From NCBI GenBank assembly GCA_035610365.1, contig CM069432.1, positions 79,240,520-79,304,519 on the forward strand: 64,000 nucleotides of DNA. Direction: 5' to 3'. The notes beneath the pieces were generated by a model that worked only from the letters and a program-made list of their open reading frames with translations, ran no database searches and was not told where the DNA came from. Position 1 is the first letter of the stretch; each line of letters begins with the position of its first letter. The stretch comes from Aquatica leii. Lineage: Eukaryota; Arthropoda; Insecta; Coleoptera; Lampyridae. Shown here piece by piece: positions 42,037 to 55,532 of the stretch. A program made the position numbers and the translations under genes.

Positions 42037-44102
42037 CCAAATATGTCAATTTTGCGTTTGCATCCAAAACTACTCCAGTTTTGCATCCAAATTATTGTTT
42101 CCAATTTTAGCGCAGTCATTGTCTAACTATAATGTATTTAAACAAGGGTAAAACTAAACTAAATTAAAATTGTTGTGTGTAGTTAACGGTTTTCAAGAAT
42201 AAATTTTTGTAACTTAGTATGAAACAAAATCAATTCTTTAGATATCAGTGGTGGCTGGATCATTAGGGCTTTAGAGCGCGAGCTCCCCAGATCGACGTTC
42301 ATTAAAAACGTACTGAATTTAAAAACAACGTACCGAATATAGAAAACTTGTAGAAAGCCATGTACCGACATCTTGTGGCGTATTTTGTAACTAATCTATG
42401 CGCCAGATTTGAAATTTTAGACTCTGTTTAAATAACCAATAAAAAAACACTATTAACGTTACATTTATTACATTTATTACATAATAAAAGAAAACTAAAT
42501 TCTAAACACAAAATAATAAATTAATTAAAAAAATAAATATATCTTTAAATATAGGTATATTAACAAAATCATATTCGCATAAAACTTGGTTGATGATAAC
42601 GATGAATAACATTTTTAACACACAGGTCGATGACGAAATGGTTATGAATTGATGATAGTGATCAAAGATAATATAAGGAACAAAAACAGCTTCCTTCTCA
42701 TTTTTTGCGAAAAACTATACAATTCGTCAACCTAAAATATTTTGATAATAGATAAAGATCTTTTTCAAATTTATAAAATGAAACAAAAAATAGTATTTGT
42801 AAAGTTAAAGCTAAAAACGTACTGAAATTATAAAAGAGGTATTTGCGTGTTTTTAAACACAAAGGTACTGACTTCAGTACGAACGTATTGATACTGGCAA
42901 CACAGATTTGAGTTCATGGCTGTATATGTATACCAGATCATTTTAGCGTGACGCGGGACCCTCACTACGTGATTTGATATGCAGTTTTAACACGCAAAAG
43001 AGCTCGCACGTTTATAGCCCGCGATGATTTCAATTCAATAATCATGAAGCGCTAGGAGTTGCACGACACGTTCTAAGTGAAACGGTAGATTTGCAGTACA
43101 GAATTTTTGAAAAATGCAAAAAAGTACTGTACATTTTTTTTTAATGAATTTGCAAGGCTGTCGTTAAAAGAAAAGGTTGAAATAAAATCTCTCAGATGAC
43201 TATAAAAATACCGCATTACAGTTTTATCGAAACGAAAACAATAAAATGTAGTTTATCGTAACATATCTGTTGAATAATACTAGATGATACTAGTATTTTT
43301 GAACGTCTACACATAAATCGTCTCTTTAGTAGCTTTATTAATGTGGTTTCCAATTGAAAGTAGTAAGTTAAAGAAAAACGCAATTATTATTGCTTGATTG
43401 GCAAAATGCAAAATTTTTCAATTATTCAAAAAAATGCAAAAGATTCAATCATGGCAAATTTAAATTATTTAGTACAATGTACTATTATAGCTACGTCAAA
43501 AAAATTTCTCATGCAAACAGTTAAAAAGTTTATGTGTTTATTATTTTGTATTCATGATTAACAATACGCAAATGTATCATGTATATACATACATATATTG
43601 TCGATTTTCTATATTAAATGTAAAAGTGAACACACATAATTATTATGATTCTTTAATTACAACAAAACCATTTCTGAAACATCTTTCCTGTCAAGAAAAA
43701 ATCTGTAAAAATCGACACGATTAAAGTTCTTGTATCAAAAACAATAATTAGCATTCGTATTTTCTCGATAAATTACTAAAAACTAAGCCAAGAAAAAGTT
43801 GAAATAAAATCTCTCGAAAGGCCAAGCCCAAATTTTGAACTAAATCAAGCAGATAAAACTGCAAAAAGTTATTTTTTACACGGCATTTTTGTAGTGCAGT
43901 TTATAATAAATGCCCTCCTTTATTACCCATGTTTATTGTTTTATTCTGATGGAATCGATAAAACGGACGAGGTTAGGAAGTAGGTACAAACTTGAAAAAT
44001 TTAAATGAGAAAATTAAAAAACAAGTTTCTGCACGACATATATATTGCTCAACGGTATTTATTTGTTAAGTCCAAAACATTTTAATTGTTACCTGCATAT
44101 GC
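42037..44102. other. Gene-free AT-rich DNA
   Basis: Contains TACGTACTGAA and GTACTGACTTCAGTACG words near 42305 and 42810-42890 that also occur in the element at 7236-9174, so decayed transposon DNA is likely. No coding region. Confidence 0.35.
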
Positions 44103-44115
44103 TTTAATGATATCT

Positions 44116-44762
44116 TGTTTTTCAATGTTATTTTTGTCAGTTCAGCAGCAGTACTGCTATACTGCTATTCATGACATTTTTACAATACGTAAATGTTAAC
44201 ACTATAATCGCATTTACCGCAATTCTTAAAAGTTTGTTTTGTAGCACTTGTATTTTGTTTACATGCGTATGCGCTGTACCACCCCAGATAACACATGCAT
44301 ACATCACTAACGGGAGAATTAAGCTTTTGTACAGTAATAGGGTGCACTTTGTTTTTAAGATTGATTTTCTGTTGATCAAGGGATAAAGTTGTCTTAATTT
44401 TGAATAGGCGTGGTTTAGTTTATTAATAATATGCGGTTTCCATGTCAGTATAGTATCTAATAGCACTCCTAGATATTTTACATTTTCTGCATTACTGTTC
44501 CACGGAATTGGGTTATCATTAATTGTTATTGGTGGTAGATTGCTTGCTCGGCGCAGGGTAAAGATTTTGGCTACGCATTTGTTTTTATTTATATTTAAAT
44601 TCCATTCTTTAAACCATTTAGCAATGTTGTTGATTGCTCGTTGAAGTTTTGTTATTGCTCGAGTTAGTTCCCAGTCCTTAACAAGTAACGTAGTGTCATC
44701 TGCAAACATGAGCAATTCTCCATGCGTCGATGGAATATCATGACAGTAAATGTTAAAGAGAA
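44116..44762 (-). mobile_element. 5'-truncated LINE (jockey-like) insertion
   Basis: A 13-bp TSD TTTAATGATATCT flanks it (44103-44115 and 44763-44775). The minus strand encodes the end of a reverse transcriptase. The lack of 5' parts is normal for target-primed insertions. No long poly(A) tail is seen at the 3' end. Confidence 0.85.
44137..44760 (-). pseudogene. LINE reverse transcriptase, C-terminal part
   Basis: Begins inside the palm domain at LLMFADDTTLLVKD (the FADD catalytic box), then IAKWFKEWNLNINKNKC, VKYLGVLLDTILTWKPHI and the thumb region PLVMYACVIWGGTAHTHVNK. This order is diagnostic of jockey/I-type LINEs. Endonuclease and the first half of the reverse transcriptase are missing. 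Confidence 0.88.
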
Positions 44763-44775
44763 TTTAATGATATCT

Positions 44776-45489
44776 GAAAACGTTCACATTACCTACAAGC
44801 ATTTTGAAAAATGTATCCTACCCTAATCACGACCTCATAAGCCGCCACTGCTAGATATGTTTAATTTTAAATAGAATTTTAAACTTTAAAAGACTTGATA
44901 TTTCTAGGTGCAATTGGGGAACCTAACGTTATCACATCAAGTAAAAATGTTGTTGTACATGACATAAATACATTTGCGTAATATTAAACAAATCGCTCAG
45001 TAACTTCTAAAAACGCATTTAGGAAAGTAACTTTAAGTATAATATTTCGTTTATTATACAAAATATAAAAAAAATATTTATAAAAGTTGTAGGCTTCTTA
45101 AAGTTTTTAAAATTATTTTCCATAATATCAGGACTACACAAACCTACATTTTTTAAATGAAACACTCTGTATATTAATTGGTGCAATCTTCTTGAGGTTT
45201 ACTTTACAATGGTATTATAGGCACTTTAAGTTAGTCTTTACAAAGTTATAAAGAGTTTTAAAAATTTTCTTCTGTGTTGTGTAGTAGAGGTCTAAAATGC
45301 AGAGCTTCCAAAAATTAAATCTAGATTTTTTTTATTGGAACGATCTAATTTGGAATTTGACACCTTGCAGAGAATTAAATTCTCTATCAAAATGATATAA
45401 CATGTAACTATTACAAAAGCAATGGTTTTGAACATATCTTATTTTATTGACAAAAGTACACATTTCCACGGCTGTTATTATAATAGCTT
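44776..45489. other. Gene-free DNA
   Basis: AT-rich; nothing recognised between the LINE and the CCCAG-type element. Confidence 0.4.
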
Positions 45490-45701
45490 CCCAGTGAGCA
45501 AAATGCTACTTTAGTGTGGAACTTTAGGCTACTCAATGGCTGTTAGGAAGTCGTATTGGCTTAAGCAGCTAATTGGCAACTTAAGGAACTTCTTTAGAGC
45601 TTAATTACCAATTTAAAATTGCTCAGTTACTTAAGAATCAGTTATAAAGTTTTTTACCACTCTTAAACAGCTACTTCATTGACAGCTTCTCAAGAGCCTT
45701 C

Positions 45702-45952
45702 TGTTAATTTTGTAAATAAAAGTGGACTGTATTGAAGTATTTTTTTTATGTTGTACTTTTTATTTTAACCTTTTATACAAATAATTCGAGTTGCTGTTTT
45801 CTTACTGAAATGTTCAATGCAACTAACTTAAAACTACCACTATGACTCATAAAATTGCTATTTTTCTATTTTTAGAGTACAAAGGATGTAAACCTGTCCT
45901 TTCACTTAACAATATGTACAACCTTAACAAAAAAATCGTTTTCGCTTAAACA
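45702..45952 (-). repeat. BEL/Pao 3' LTR
   Basis: Plus-strand reading starts TGTTAATTTTGTAAATAAAA and ends CGCTTAAACA; no difference from 51410-51660 found by eye. Confidence 0.93.
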
Positions 45953-46089
45953 TCCCGCCCGCCTTGAAAGGATACCTTTCAATTTGACATATTAATTTTA
46001 TATACATACATAATAATATACATAACGTTATCAAAATATACACAACTACATTACTTTAAACCTTGAATTGCCAAGATGTGGCCACTAGT

Positions 46090-49000
46090 TTGACTTAGTC
46101 TATGGGCACAACACATAATTTATTCACTGCACGTCTAATAACACCACCTTGCACTTTTATATCAACTACTCTGGTAATGCCATCGTTCCCTGGATATAGT
46201 TGAAGTATTCTTCCTAGAGGCCAATTTCTGATGTGTGGGTTTTCGTCTTTTATGATTACTAAGGATCCGACCTTTATTAAATTGTTTGAATTATGTTTCC
46301 ACTTGTAACGGGTTTGTAACTCTGCTAAGTACTCCTTATGCCACCTAGTCCAGTAGTGTTGGATGGTGGCTTATAACTTTTGAAATTTATTTAGTCGGTT
46401 TTCCGGCACGTGTGTTATATTTTGTTCCGGAATAGCAGTGATTGTTTTTCCAATCAAGAAATGCGACGGAGTAAGTGCTGTTAGGTCATTAGGATCTGAG
46501 GAAAGGGGACAAAGGGGTCGTGAGTTAAGAATACCTTCAATTTGAACAAGTATTGTATAAAATTCATCATACGTTAATAATTGACTTCCAATAACACGTC
46601 TAAGATGCCTCCAAAATTAGGAGATCGTGCTGGTATGAAATGCCAAGTCACTCTTTCTTTACTTAGATCGTTACCAATAACGTTTGATTCAGATTGTAAA
46701 AATTGATATAATTCTTTAATTTCTTTATTAGCTCCCACAAAATTGGTTGCGTTGTCTGAATATATATTTGAGGGCCTACCTCGTCTACTAATAAATCGCT
46801 TTAATGTATCGATAAATGCCTTTGTTGTTAATTCTGTAGTCAAATCTAAATGAACAGCTTTAGTACTTAAACATATAAATAAGCAAATGTACGCCTTGAC
46901 TGTTTTAGAGTTTCTAGTTTTTCTGTCCTTGATTAAAAAAGGGCCTGCATAGTCAACCCCAACGTTTTGAAATGGAGAATAGTCATTAACTCTAACATCG
47001 GGTAGGTTTCCCATTAAATACTGTACTGTTTTTGGTTTAGATTTAAAACATGTAACGCATTTCGGCCAGATATGGGCCAATATTTTTCTCTTATTGAATA
47101 AAGTAAGTTTTGAACACCACAATGCATAAGTCGATGATGTTCGTTACGTAAAATTAGATCAGTTAATCTGTGACTTTGTGGTAATAAAATCGGATGTTTT
47201 TTAGTGAATGAGTGCTTTGAATTAGCGATTCTTCCACCTACACGTATTACATGATTGTATATAAATGGATTTAAAGTTAAAAGTTTACTTTTTTTACTAA
47301 TTTCTTTGTTTTTTAATAATGCATTGTACTCATTTGGAAAACATTCCAGTTGTACAGTTTTTATTAAGAAATTTAAAGCATTATCAAGTTCTAGTGATGT
47401 TAAAATGCCAAATTGTCGAGTGTCTGGTACCACTCTTAAGTTACTGATAAATCTTAATATATATGCCAACACTCGTTGTACCTTATTCAAATTCGAATAT
47501 TTATTAATTAAATCTAAGCTATTAAAAGTAACAACAGAAACACATGATACAAATTTTTCTTCTGGTATATCTAACTCTACACTATCATAATTTAAGTTCC
47601 ATTTACTATCAGAGCTAATCAAATAATCAGGACCTTGCCACCACAAACTTAAATCTTTTAATTTTGATGGATTTACACCGCGCGATAGTAAATCAGCCGG
47701 GTTTTTGTTTGACTTTACGTGATGCCAACTATTGATGCTAGTAAGTGATTGAATTTCACTAACCCTATTTGCAACAAACGTTTTCCAGCGGTTAGGAGCT
47801 CCTTTAATCCACGCTAACGACACGGTTGAATCTGTTCATAAAAATATTTTTTGAAATTTGATTTCTATAGCGTCTACTACTACATTAACTAACCTAGATA
47901 ATAAGAGAGCTGCGCATAATTCTAATCGTGGCAAGCATATCTTTTTTAATGGTGCCACTCGAGATTTTGCACACAGTAATTTTGAAGTGATACTGCCATC
48001 GGAAACTAAAGTACGTACATATACACACGCCCCGTAAGCCTTTTCCGAAGCATCGCAAAATCCGTGTAACTGAAGCGTTACGTAACGGTCGTTTAAGACA
48101 TATCGCGGTAAACAAATTGAATTTATTAAGAATAATTGATCTTGAAACGTTATCCATTTTTCACATAAAGAATTGGGTATTGTATTATCCCAATCAATAT
48201 TTAATTTCCAAAGTTCTTGAATATATAATTTTTCCACTATAATAATTGGACATAATAAACCTAATGGATCGTAAACTTGGCAAATTACGGAAAGAACTGC
48301 CCGTTTTAAAATACTTTTTTGCTTAATAAAATTATTTATTAAATACTGTATAACATTGTTTATTGCATTCCAATAAATACCTAATATTTTGTTATGCTTC
48401 TTTTCTTCTATACGTAAAATACTTGATTCTAGCTCATTATTTACATTAAAATTATTTAAAATTGATTGATCATTACATAACCATTTTCTTAACTCAAAGC
48501 ATCCTTGTTGCAGTATGTCTGTGACTTGTTTTTGAATCAGCAGAAACTCTTCTTTTGTGTTAGCGCCCGTTAACAGATCGTCTACATAAAAATCGTTAAG
48601 AATTACTTTACTTGCAACCGGAAATGTTTGTGTATTTTCTAAACCTAACTGTACCAAAGATCTCACTGCGAGATAAGGAGCATTAGTAAAACCATAAGTT
48701 ACGGTAGTTAGAGAATAACATTTTAAAGTTTCATGGGGTTCATTACGCCAAAAAATTTTTTGATATTTTTGTTGATCTTTGTCTACCAAAATTTGCCGAT
48801 ACATCTTCGATATGTCAGCAGTCATTACATATCGATGTTTACGAAACCTTAGTAAAATTTGGAAAATATCATTTTGCAATGTTGGACCTTTAAATTGTAC
48901 GCTATTCAAAGACAAGCCGCTATCAGTTTTTGCGGACGCATCAAACACTACGCGACACTTGGTTGTAAGACTAGACTTTTTGATTATTGCGTGGTGTGGC

Positions 49001-50058
49001 AAATAGTACACGTTTTCTTGTTTTTGATCCTCGCTGTATATTTCGCACATGTGATTTAAATTTTTATACTCATTCATGAATTGAATGTACTCGTTCTTTA
49101 AATTTGGATTACATTGTAATCGTTTTTCTAAAGAGTAAAAACGACGAATTGCGGCTTCACGCGAGTTTCCTAAATCGTTTAAAGAATTTTTAAATGGAAT
49201 ATTAACAATAAAGCGTCCGGTGCTATCACGTTTAGTAGTAGCTATAAAATGATCTTCGCAAAATCTTTCATCCTTAGAAAAATTACAATTTTTATTATTC
49301 GTAACTTCCTCTACTTCCCAAAATTTTTCTAAAATATTGTCATTTATAATTGAATCAAAATTCTCTACTAAATAATTTGACGAAATATTGCACACCGACG
49401 GATAATAAACTTCTCCAGCAACTATCCATCCTAACTGTGTCCTTTGTAACATTAGAGAATTAGTTCCTATTTGTTTTTTACCGTCACATAATAGTGTCCA
49501 AAATACGTTAGATCCTAACAAAATATCAACGTCTCTAGAAATATTGTAGTCGGGATCAGCTAAAGTTACATTTTGTGGTATATTTAACCTATCTTTGCTG
49601 AATGAAGCAGTTGGCAACTTATTTGTAATTTTCGGTAAAACCAAACAATTAATGTTTAAACTGAAATCATTAATGCAAGACTGAATTGTGACATGAACTT
49701 GATTGAAAATAGTAGCTAATGATCCTCCAATACCCTTGACTACATGATTTACATTAACGATAGGTAAGTCTAATTCTTCGCAAATACTTTTTTTAATAAA
49801 ATGACTTTGAGATCCACTATCCAATAAAGCACGGCACACTACGATCTTATTTTTGTGAACTAATTTGATTAAGGCTGTTGATAATAAAATTTGACGTGAT
49901 CCTGCGGACCTTTCTATATTATCAATAAGACTACTATTCACAGAAGAAATGTCATTAGAGGTTGAAGGAATTGCCTCAGGTGCTTGTCCTTCGGCTTTAT
50001 ATTCATTAACGGTTTTCGATTCAATGTTATTCAAATTATTCGTAAAATTTAAGTGCAA
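46090..50058 (-). pseudogene. BEL/Pao Pol (protease, RT, RNase H, integrase, DUF5641), broken
   Basis: Protease: VVCRALLDSGSQSHFIKKSI. Reverse transcriptase: KCRVVFDASAKTDSGLSLN, YVMTADISKMYRQILVD, DFYVDDLLTGANT. RNase H: GFCDASEKAYGACVYV and LPRLELCAALLLSRLV. A TGA at about 47834 replaces the usual Trp of the WTDST motif (the frame continues DSTVSLAWIKG). Integrase: zinc-binding HHRLMHCGVQNLLYSIREKY, then GVDYAGPFLIKDRKTRN, IYSDNATNFVGANKEI and FIPARSPNFGGI, with frame changes near 47020-47120 and at 46574. A DUF5641-like end (46090-46500) can be read with TPSHFLIGKTI and RNWPLGRILQLYPG. Breaks in a copy with identical LTRs imply it was mobilised by another element or that the sequence has errors. 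Confidence 0.92.
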
Positions 50059-50059
50059 T

Positions 50060-51199
50060 AACGTATTATGTGGTTTGTTACATTTAAAGCACTTTTTGCC
50101 TTTACACCTCCATGATGAATGTGAATCACGTAAACAAATAGAGCAAAGCTTAAGCTTTTTAATTGCTAGAATCCTATCATTTACAGATAATTGTAAAAAC
50201 TTATCACAATGATAAATTGCATGTTCTTTGTGACAATAATAACATTTATTTTCGCTAACAATAAAGGTATTACTACTTAACGGTTTTTATTGAAATTTTG
50301 AATCGACTTATATTTATCAATTTTATTAACTTCAAGCTTTTCTAATATATCGCATTTTGCTTTTAAGAACGCATACATGTCACTCATTTCCGGTAAACCG
50401 TTCGTATATTTGTATGACTCCCAGTCGCGACGCGTGATATGGTCAAACTTATTAGTTATAACGTAAATAATTAATCTATCCCAGGCATCTGTATTTTCCC
50501 AAGTGTTTTTAGAGCTCGTAAATTTTACTAACACTATCAAATAGTTTACGAAGTACAACATGCGACTCTTTTTTTGAATTGCAGGATGCTCAAAATTGCT
50601 TTAATATGATTATGAATCATTAATGTTTTATTTTCAAATCGATCAACTAACAATTGCCAAGCGTTTTCGTAATTGTCAGCAGAAACTTGAATCGACTGTA
50701 TAATATGAGCCGCGTCTCCTTGCAGAGATGAACGCAAATAATAAAATTTTTGTATTTTATGAATTGACTCGTTACTATCTACTAATGCTTTAAAGGCGTC
50801 TCTAAACTCTAACCAATTACAGTACTGACCGTCAAAGCTGGGCAATGTAATTACAGGTAACCTAACGGATGTTTCGTTATTTGTTCTGTAACCCGTATTT
50901 TCGTTTTCTACGACAACCGACTGTTTATTTAGCAATGACTTTGTTTTACTGACTACTTCAAAATATATATTTTCAAATTGATCACGTTCATTAGAATGTA
51001 CTTCCTCGGGATCTAAAATCTCTAATTCTGTTTGAATATTATCAAATTCATCCCAGGTTAATTCTAATTTTACTAATCGTTCTTTTAATTGATTAAGCGC
51101 GTTAGGATCGGCACTAGCAGTTATTTTTTCTAATAAATTGCAAAAACGAGTAACTTTACCTTTCACAACAGCACGTTTTGTTTTTAATATATCTGCCAT
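50060..51199 (-). pseudogene. BEL/Pao Gag (DUF1759 type) with zinc knuckles, frameshifted
   Basis: Starts MADILKTKRAVVKGKVTRFC at 51199. The DUF1759-type region shows RLPVITLPSFDGQYCNWLEF and FYYLRSSLQGDAAHIIQSI. A frame change occurs near 50546-50561 (FNKKRVACCTS end), then WENTDAWDRLIIYVI continues to about 50277. Another change leads to the Cys/His-rich nucleocapsid (CYYCHKEHAIYHC, CSICLRDSHSSWRC, CFKCNKPHNTLLH) near 50060-50270, which runs into Pol. Family and order are clear; it is inactive as read. Confidence 0.88.
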
Positions 51200-51409
51200 T
51201 ATTATAAATATAAGAAACAATATTCAAATTAAAGGTAAAAATTAAAGGAAAAACTTACGGAACTGAAAGAGCTTGTAAGGGATGAACAGCGATTTTGCGT
51301 CTCCTGCCCCCGTCCGTTGTAGCACTGGACCGTTGTTTGTGGAAAATTACCGGCCGGCCTTTTGATTTTTCGTTAACTTCTTAATTCATTATCCGGTCGA
51401 TTGGACCAA

Positions 51410-51660
51410 TGTTAATTTTGTAAATAAAAGTGGACTGTATTGAAGTATTTTTTTTATGTTGTACTTTTTATTTTAACCTTTTATACAAATAATTCGAGTT
51501 GCTGTTTTCTTACTGAAATGTTCAATGCAACTAACTTAAAACTACCACTATGACTCATAAAATTGCTATTTTTCTATTTTTAGAGTACAAAGGATGTAAA
51601 CCTGTCCTTTCACTTAACAATATGTACAACCTTAACAAAAAAATCGTTTTCGCTTAAACA
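51410..51660 (-). repeat. BEL/Pao 5' LTR
   Basis: Identical by eye to 45702-45952; followed on the plus strand by TSD CCTTC. Confidence 0.93.
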
Positions 51661-52887
51661 CCTTCAACAATGCCTCTTTACTAGTATTATTGTTTCTTGA
51701 AGTCGACTTTGTTACTTTAAAGGAGCTGTTGTTTTTTTATTAATCATTTATTGTCATTCATATATACAAAATGGAGAGCTTATAAAAATTGGGACAAACA
51801 AAACCAGCTGTTACATTGTTTTCATTAGTTTTAAGCTATTTTTTGTACGTTTTCTTAGGATTTTGAGATCTTAGACGTGTTTTTAGCGAGGTTTTTATTT
51901 GACAACACAAAATTGATGATCAATGTTGAATCCTTATTGACAAATTGTATATAATAATAAAAAGGATTTATTTGTAATAGATGGTCTACCGTTACACAAT
52001 GAAGAAGAGGAAACTTTCCAAACAAAAGAAGCGGAAGGTCAAATATTTTATTAATTCAGTTGATTGTGTCTTGTCGATTTTTAGTATTACGTAAGAAATA
52101 TAAGTAAGTACGATTAGTTTTCACATAATCAAACATTCAATAGTTATTTATTTAATCACTTAGTATAAGTACGTGCACTGTTTGAAAACTAATTGTACTG
52201 CGTACTACTTCAATTTTTTTGTAGATTTTTTTTCGTATCCTTTTTTTCGTGCAAAACATCTCTAATATGCTTACGAATCACACCCCTTGTAAATCCTATA
52301 TTTTGAGATGGTATCCAGCCTAGATAGGTAACATCTTCTAATACTGCTGGTTTATCTTAATAATATATTTAGGTTTTGTGAAACTTTTTCTTTAAATTAC
52401 AGCGTAGTCTCTGTGCTGTTGTGATAGTTCATTTTTATGCACAAATATGTGTCAAAACAGGAATAGAATAAAATGATACTTGATCCTTTTTAACTACCAT
52501 ACCTAAAATTTAAATGTAACGGATAAAAAAACAACATACATTTATTGAAGCACATACCAATTTAACCACACTTAATCCTTGTTTTGTATGATTCCCTTAT
52601 AAATATAAGCAAACAATTCATACACACAGAAAAATAATAACTTAAAAAAATTGAAAATTATTGATAAAACTTAATATGCATTTCTTAACCTCAACAAACA
52701 ATGTTTGCAAAAATTTATCAATTATAACAAACTGCAGCAAGTTTCTTATAAAAAGTACTGGTTAAAACATAAATAACTAGATTTCAAATTCAAAATCTAA
52801 AACTATGATTTAAAACGCACATATTTTTCGTATTTTAAAATCAAAGATTATCAAATATTAAGCAGTCCGTGAACGTAACATGTATGG

Positions 52888-52968
52888 TGTAGGATAGCGC
52901 AGTTGGAATATCTAATGATGACAAATCCATCAGGTAGAAGATGGCAGGTTCAAATCTAACCAGGGAAA
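52888..52968 (+). ncRNA. tRNA-derived sequence (SINE-like or tRNA pseudogene)
   Basis: A perfect A box TAGCGCAGTTGG (52895-52906) and B box GGTTCAAATCT, with an anticodon-type stem TGATG/CATCA around a 7-base loop ACAAATC. The acceptor stem does not pair. It lies within element B; a tRNA-derived SINE head is plausible, with AAAACTCCAAGC-type sequence following. Confidence 0.55.
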
Positions 52969-53417
52969 ACTCCAAGCAAAACATTATTAAGTAAAATTTG
53001 CGTATTTAAATATACATACATAACAAAATACACCTGTAAAGCACGTAGGCAAACGAGAAGAAGTAAAATAGTTACAAAATAAGTAATTAATTTTATTGTT
53101 TGGTTATTTTTTAAGCTACTATAAGGTAGTAAAAATAAAGCTATTTAAGCAGCACAGTTGTTTCCGAAAGGTGGTTTACGGTTCCTTTACAGCTTCTTTA
53201 AAGCTTTGCTAGTACCACAAAGAGCTATATAAGCCCGATTTTAATGCATTAAAGCAGCTTCCTAAGAGCTACATAACTGCGGAATCTTTAGGTACTTAAA
53301 CGCTTCATGGAGGTTTCAGTTTTTCCACAAGCCACTTAAAAGTGTTCTAAAGAGTAACTTTAAAAGCTAAAGTAGTTATAAAGCAGCCGGTTTTAGCTAC
53401 AATTTGCTCACTGGGTT

Positions 53418-55532
53418 ATTTGTTGGTAATCAATCAACAATTGCGAATTTTGACATACAAATATTGAATGTTTTATTATAAAAGTCAGTTAAACAATGCT
53501 TTTATATTGTATTAAAATGAATTATTCTATTGAAGAAATGGTCCATATGATTTTTGTGCTTGGAGCAAGTGACAAAAATTATCTGTTGACCAAAAAATGT
53601 ACCAAGAGCGGTTTTACGAAAAAATGTAACGTTTTGAACGAACGGGAAATGTACGAGAAAACCGTTGAAACAAAACGGTCTTTAGGTATATAAAGAAAAT
53701 TGATAGACCATTCCAGACCTACGTCATACAATTAGCAATGCGGTCGGTTGTGGGCACACAGTTTATAAACCATTTGTTGTATTATAAAACTGCTTTTATG
53801 TTTGCTTTTTGTTGTTGATGTCAATTTTTATTCCATTCTTAAAGAGCTGCGATTAAAACACCAAACACCAATTTTGCTGCCATAAAACGGATGATTTAAC
53901 CTAATGTTTAACCTATATGTATATTATTAGATAAAAATGCATATGTAAAAGCAAACCCACACCTTTACAACATTCTCTTTAATTTATATGCATTTGCTTT
54001 TAAAAAATCTCAAAATATTTATACACTTGTAGCTTTTATAATCTGCGATGAAAATCAAACACTGATTTTGCTGCCACAAAGCAGCATTTAACTAAATGTT
54101 CAACCCATAAGTGTACTATTAGATGAAAAAAGCAATTATAAAAGCAGACTACACACATTTTCAACAATCAGCCTCTTCAATTTGCATCAAAGTCTAATTA
54201 AATCAGGTTTCAAAATATTTATATTTTTGTAAACTTTTGTAATGACACAATGTCCATGCTTATAATTGGTGGTACTTTTTTCATCCTGTATTTTAAACCG
54301 GTGAACATTAAAGCAAAAGGATAAATATTTCCAATGACTAATAATGTTCTACTAATATATGTATTTCATACATCCACTTATCTTACTGTAACGTTAAAAT
54401 TTGGTCTATAACATATGTAGATACAATAAAGTTTCAGATGCACAAGTTATTTGTTGAATTTACAGACCTCAATATTTTTCAGAATTCTGAATTCAAATGA
54501 ATTCAAATGTTTTTAATCCGTAAATGTCTTTGTGAAACACCCCAAAGAAAATTTCAGTCACAGAATACACCTACCCAGTCCCGCGTCGTACATAAGGGCA
54601 AAGTCGTGTGGTGCCCAACGGCGCCGAAGCGTCGAAAAGCCTCAAAACTCAAAATTAAAACAAAGGTAAAGCAACAAACAACATTATCAAAACAAAATTT
54701 ATAATGATAAACCAGTAAGAAATTGTTAGCTATTACATTGGTTTTTATTTGTTTATTTTTTTATTTTTACTCTTTGAGACGAGGGAACCGAATTACTTCT
54801 CGAAAATAATATAGTTTCCAAATGAGAGTACGCAATAATAGCATTTATTCGATCGAATACGTAATACGTAACATGATAACATGAATCCCAGCCGTAGCTG
54901 ATGCCACTTCTAAAAACTTGTAAAACAACCAACGTGGTTTTAATTAAAAACTGACAGCTGTATTGATAAAAATAGTGTAAAATACTCTTTAAACTTGTTT
55001 TAGTTAAAACGTGTTTTAAGACTTACAAAACGTTTTAACTTTCGATCATTCATAAATGGTTGTAAACCCTCGGTACTCAAAATACTAATCATAATACCAA
55101 TTTAAGTAAATTTAATATAGTTTTGCGTTTATTAGTGACGTGTGTGAAGCAATAATCATCATAATAATTAATAATGACAGATAGTAAAAAAGAAAACAAG
55201 AAGTGTTTGTATCAATTTGAATGTGTTCAAAATAACGTATTTAGTTTTTTTAGCATCTAATATGAATTACATTTTATACCTAAAAGAAATCAGTAGAATT
55301 CTCTTTCCGATCGTATGGCACAGACCAATGTGCAGAAAACGTATCGCTTGACTTAATATTTTACTTAGGTACATTTTAATAAAAAAATTAGAATAATACA
55401 AACAATAAACTTAATAAAAAAAGAATTAGAATAAGTGAAGCTATCAACACGTGTTGCAGTGTTGCTAAAAAGTACCACCGCCAAGATGACAAAATTCACT
55501 TGCAAGAACAGTCCCGAATTATATGAATTATA
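53418..55532. other. Gene-free DNA
   Basis: AT-rich, with short unconvincing frames (53496-53693, 54507-54704). Words such as AAAACGTTTT near 54990-55040 recur near 55950-56000 but no element ends were found. Confidence 0.35.

Larger units (their letters stand above)
45702..51660 (-). mobile_element. BEL/Pao LTR retrotransposon, recent insertion
   Basis: 251-bp LTRs at 45702-45952 and 51410-51660 look identical; TSD CCTTC (45697-45701, 51661-51665). On the minus strand a GGCGGGCGGGA polypurine tract (about 45953-45963) precedes the 3' LTR and a TGGTCCAATCGACCGG primer-site candidate follows the 5' LTR. The internal region encodes Gag and Pol but with several breaks. Confidence 0.95.
45490..53415. 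mobile_element. Non-autonomous TIR element, CCCAGTGAGCAAA ends (element B), with nested BEL/Pao
   Basis: Left end CCCAGTGAGCAAAATGCTAC (45490) faces GTAGC-TACAATTTGCTCACTGGG at the right end 53415, flanked by TT on both sides. Subterminal regions (45490-45700, 53100-53415) are dense in GCTTAA, AGCTACTT and TTAAAGC words. Without the BEL insertion the element is about 2.0 kb. Apart from a tRNA-like sequence near 52888 no gene was found in it. Same end pattern as 7236-9174 and 13902-15453. Confidence 0.7.

Noticed and set aside
54507-54704. 65-codon basic ORF
   Set aside because: No recognisable family and only a chance-level length; the Lys-rich tail stems from AAA-rich DNA.
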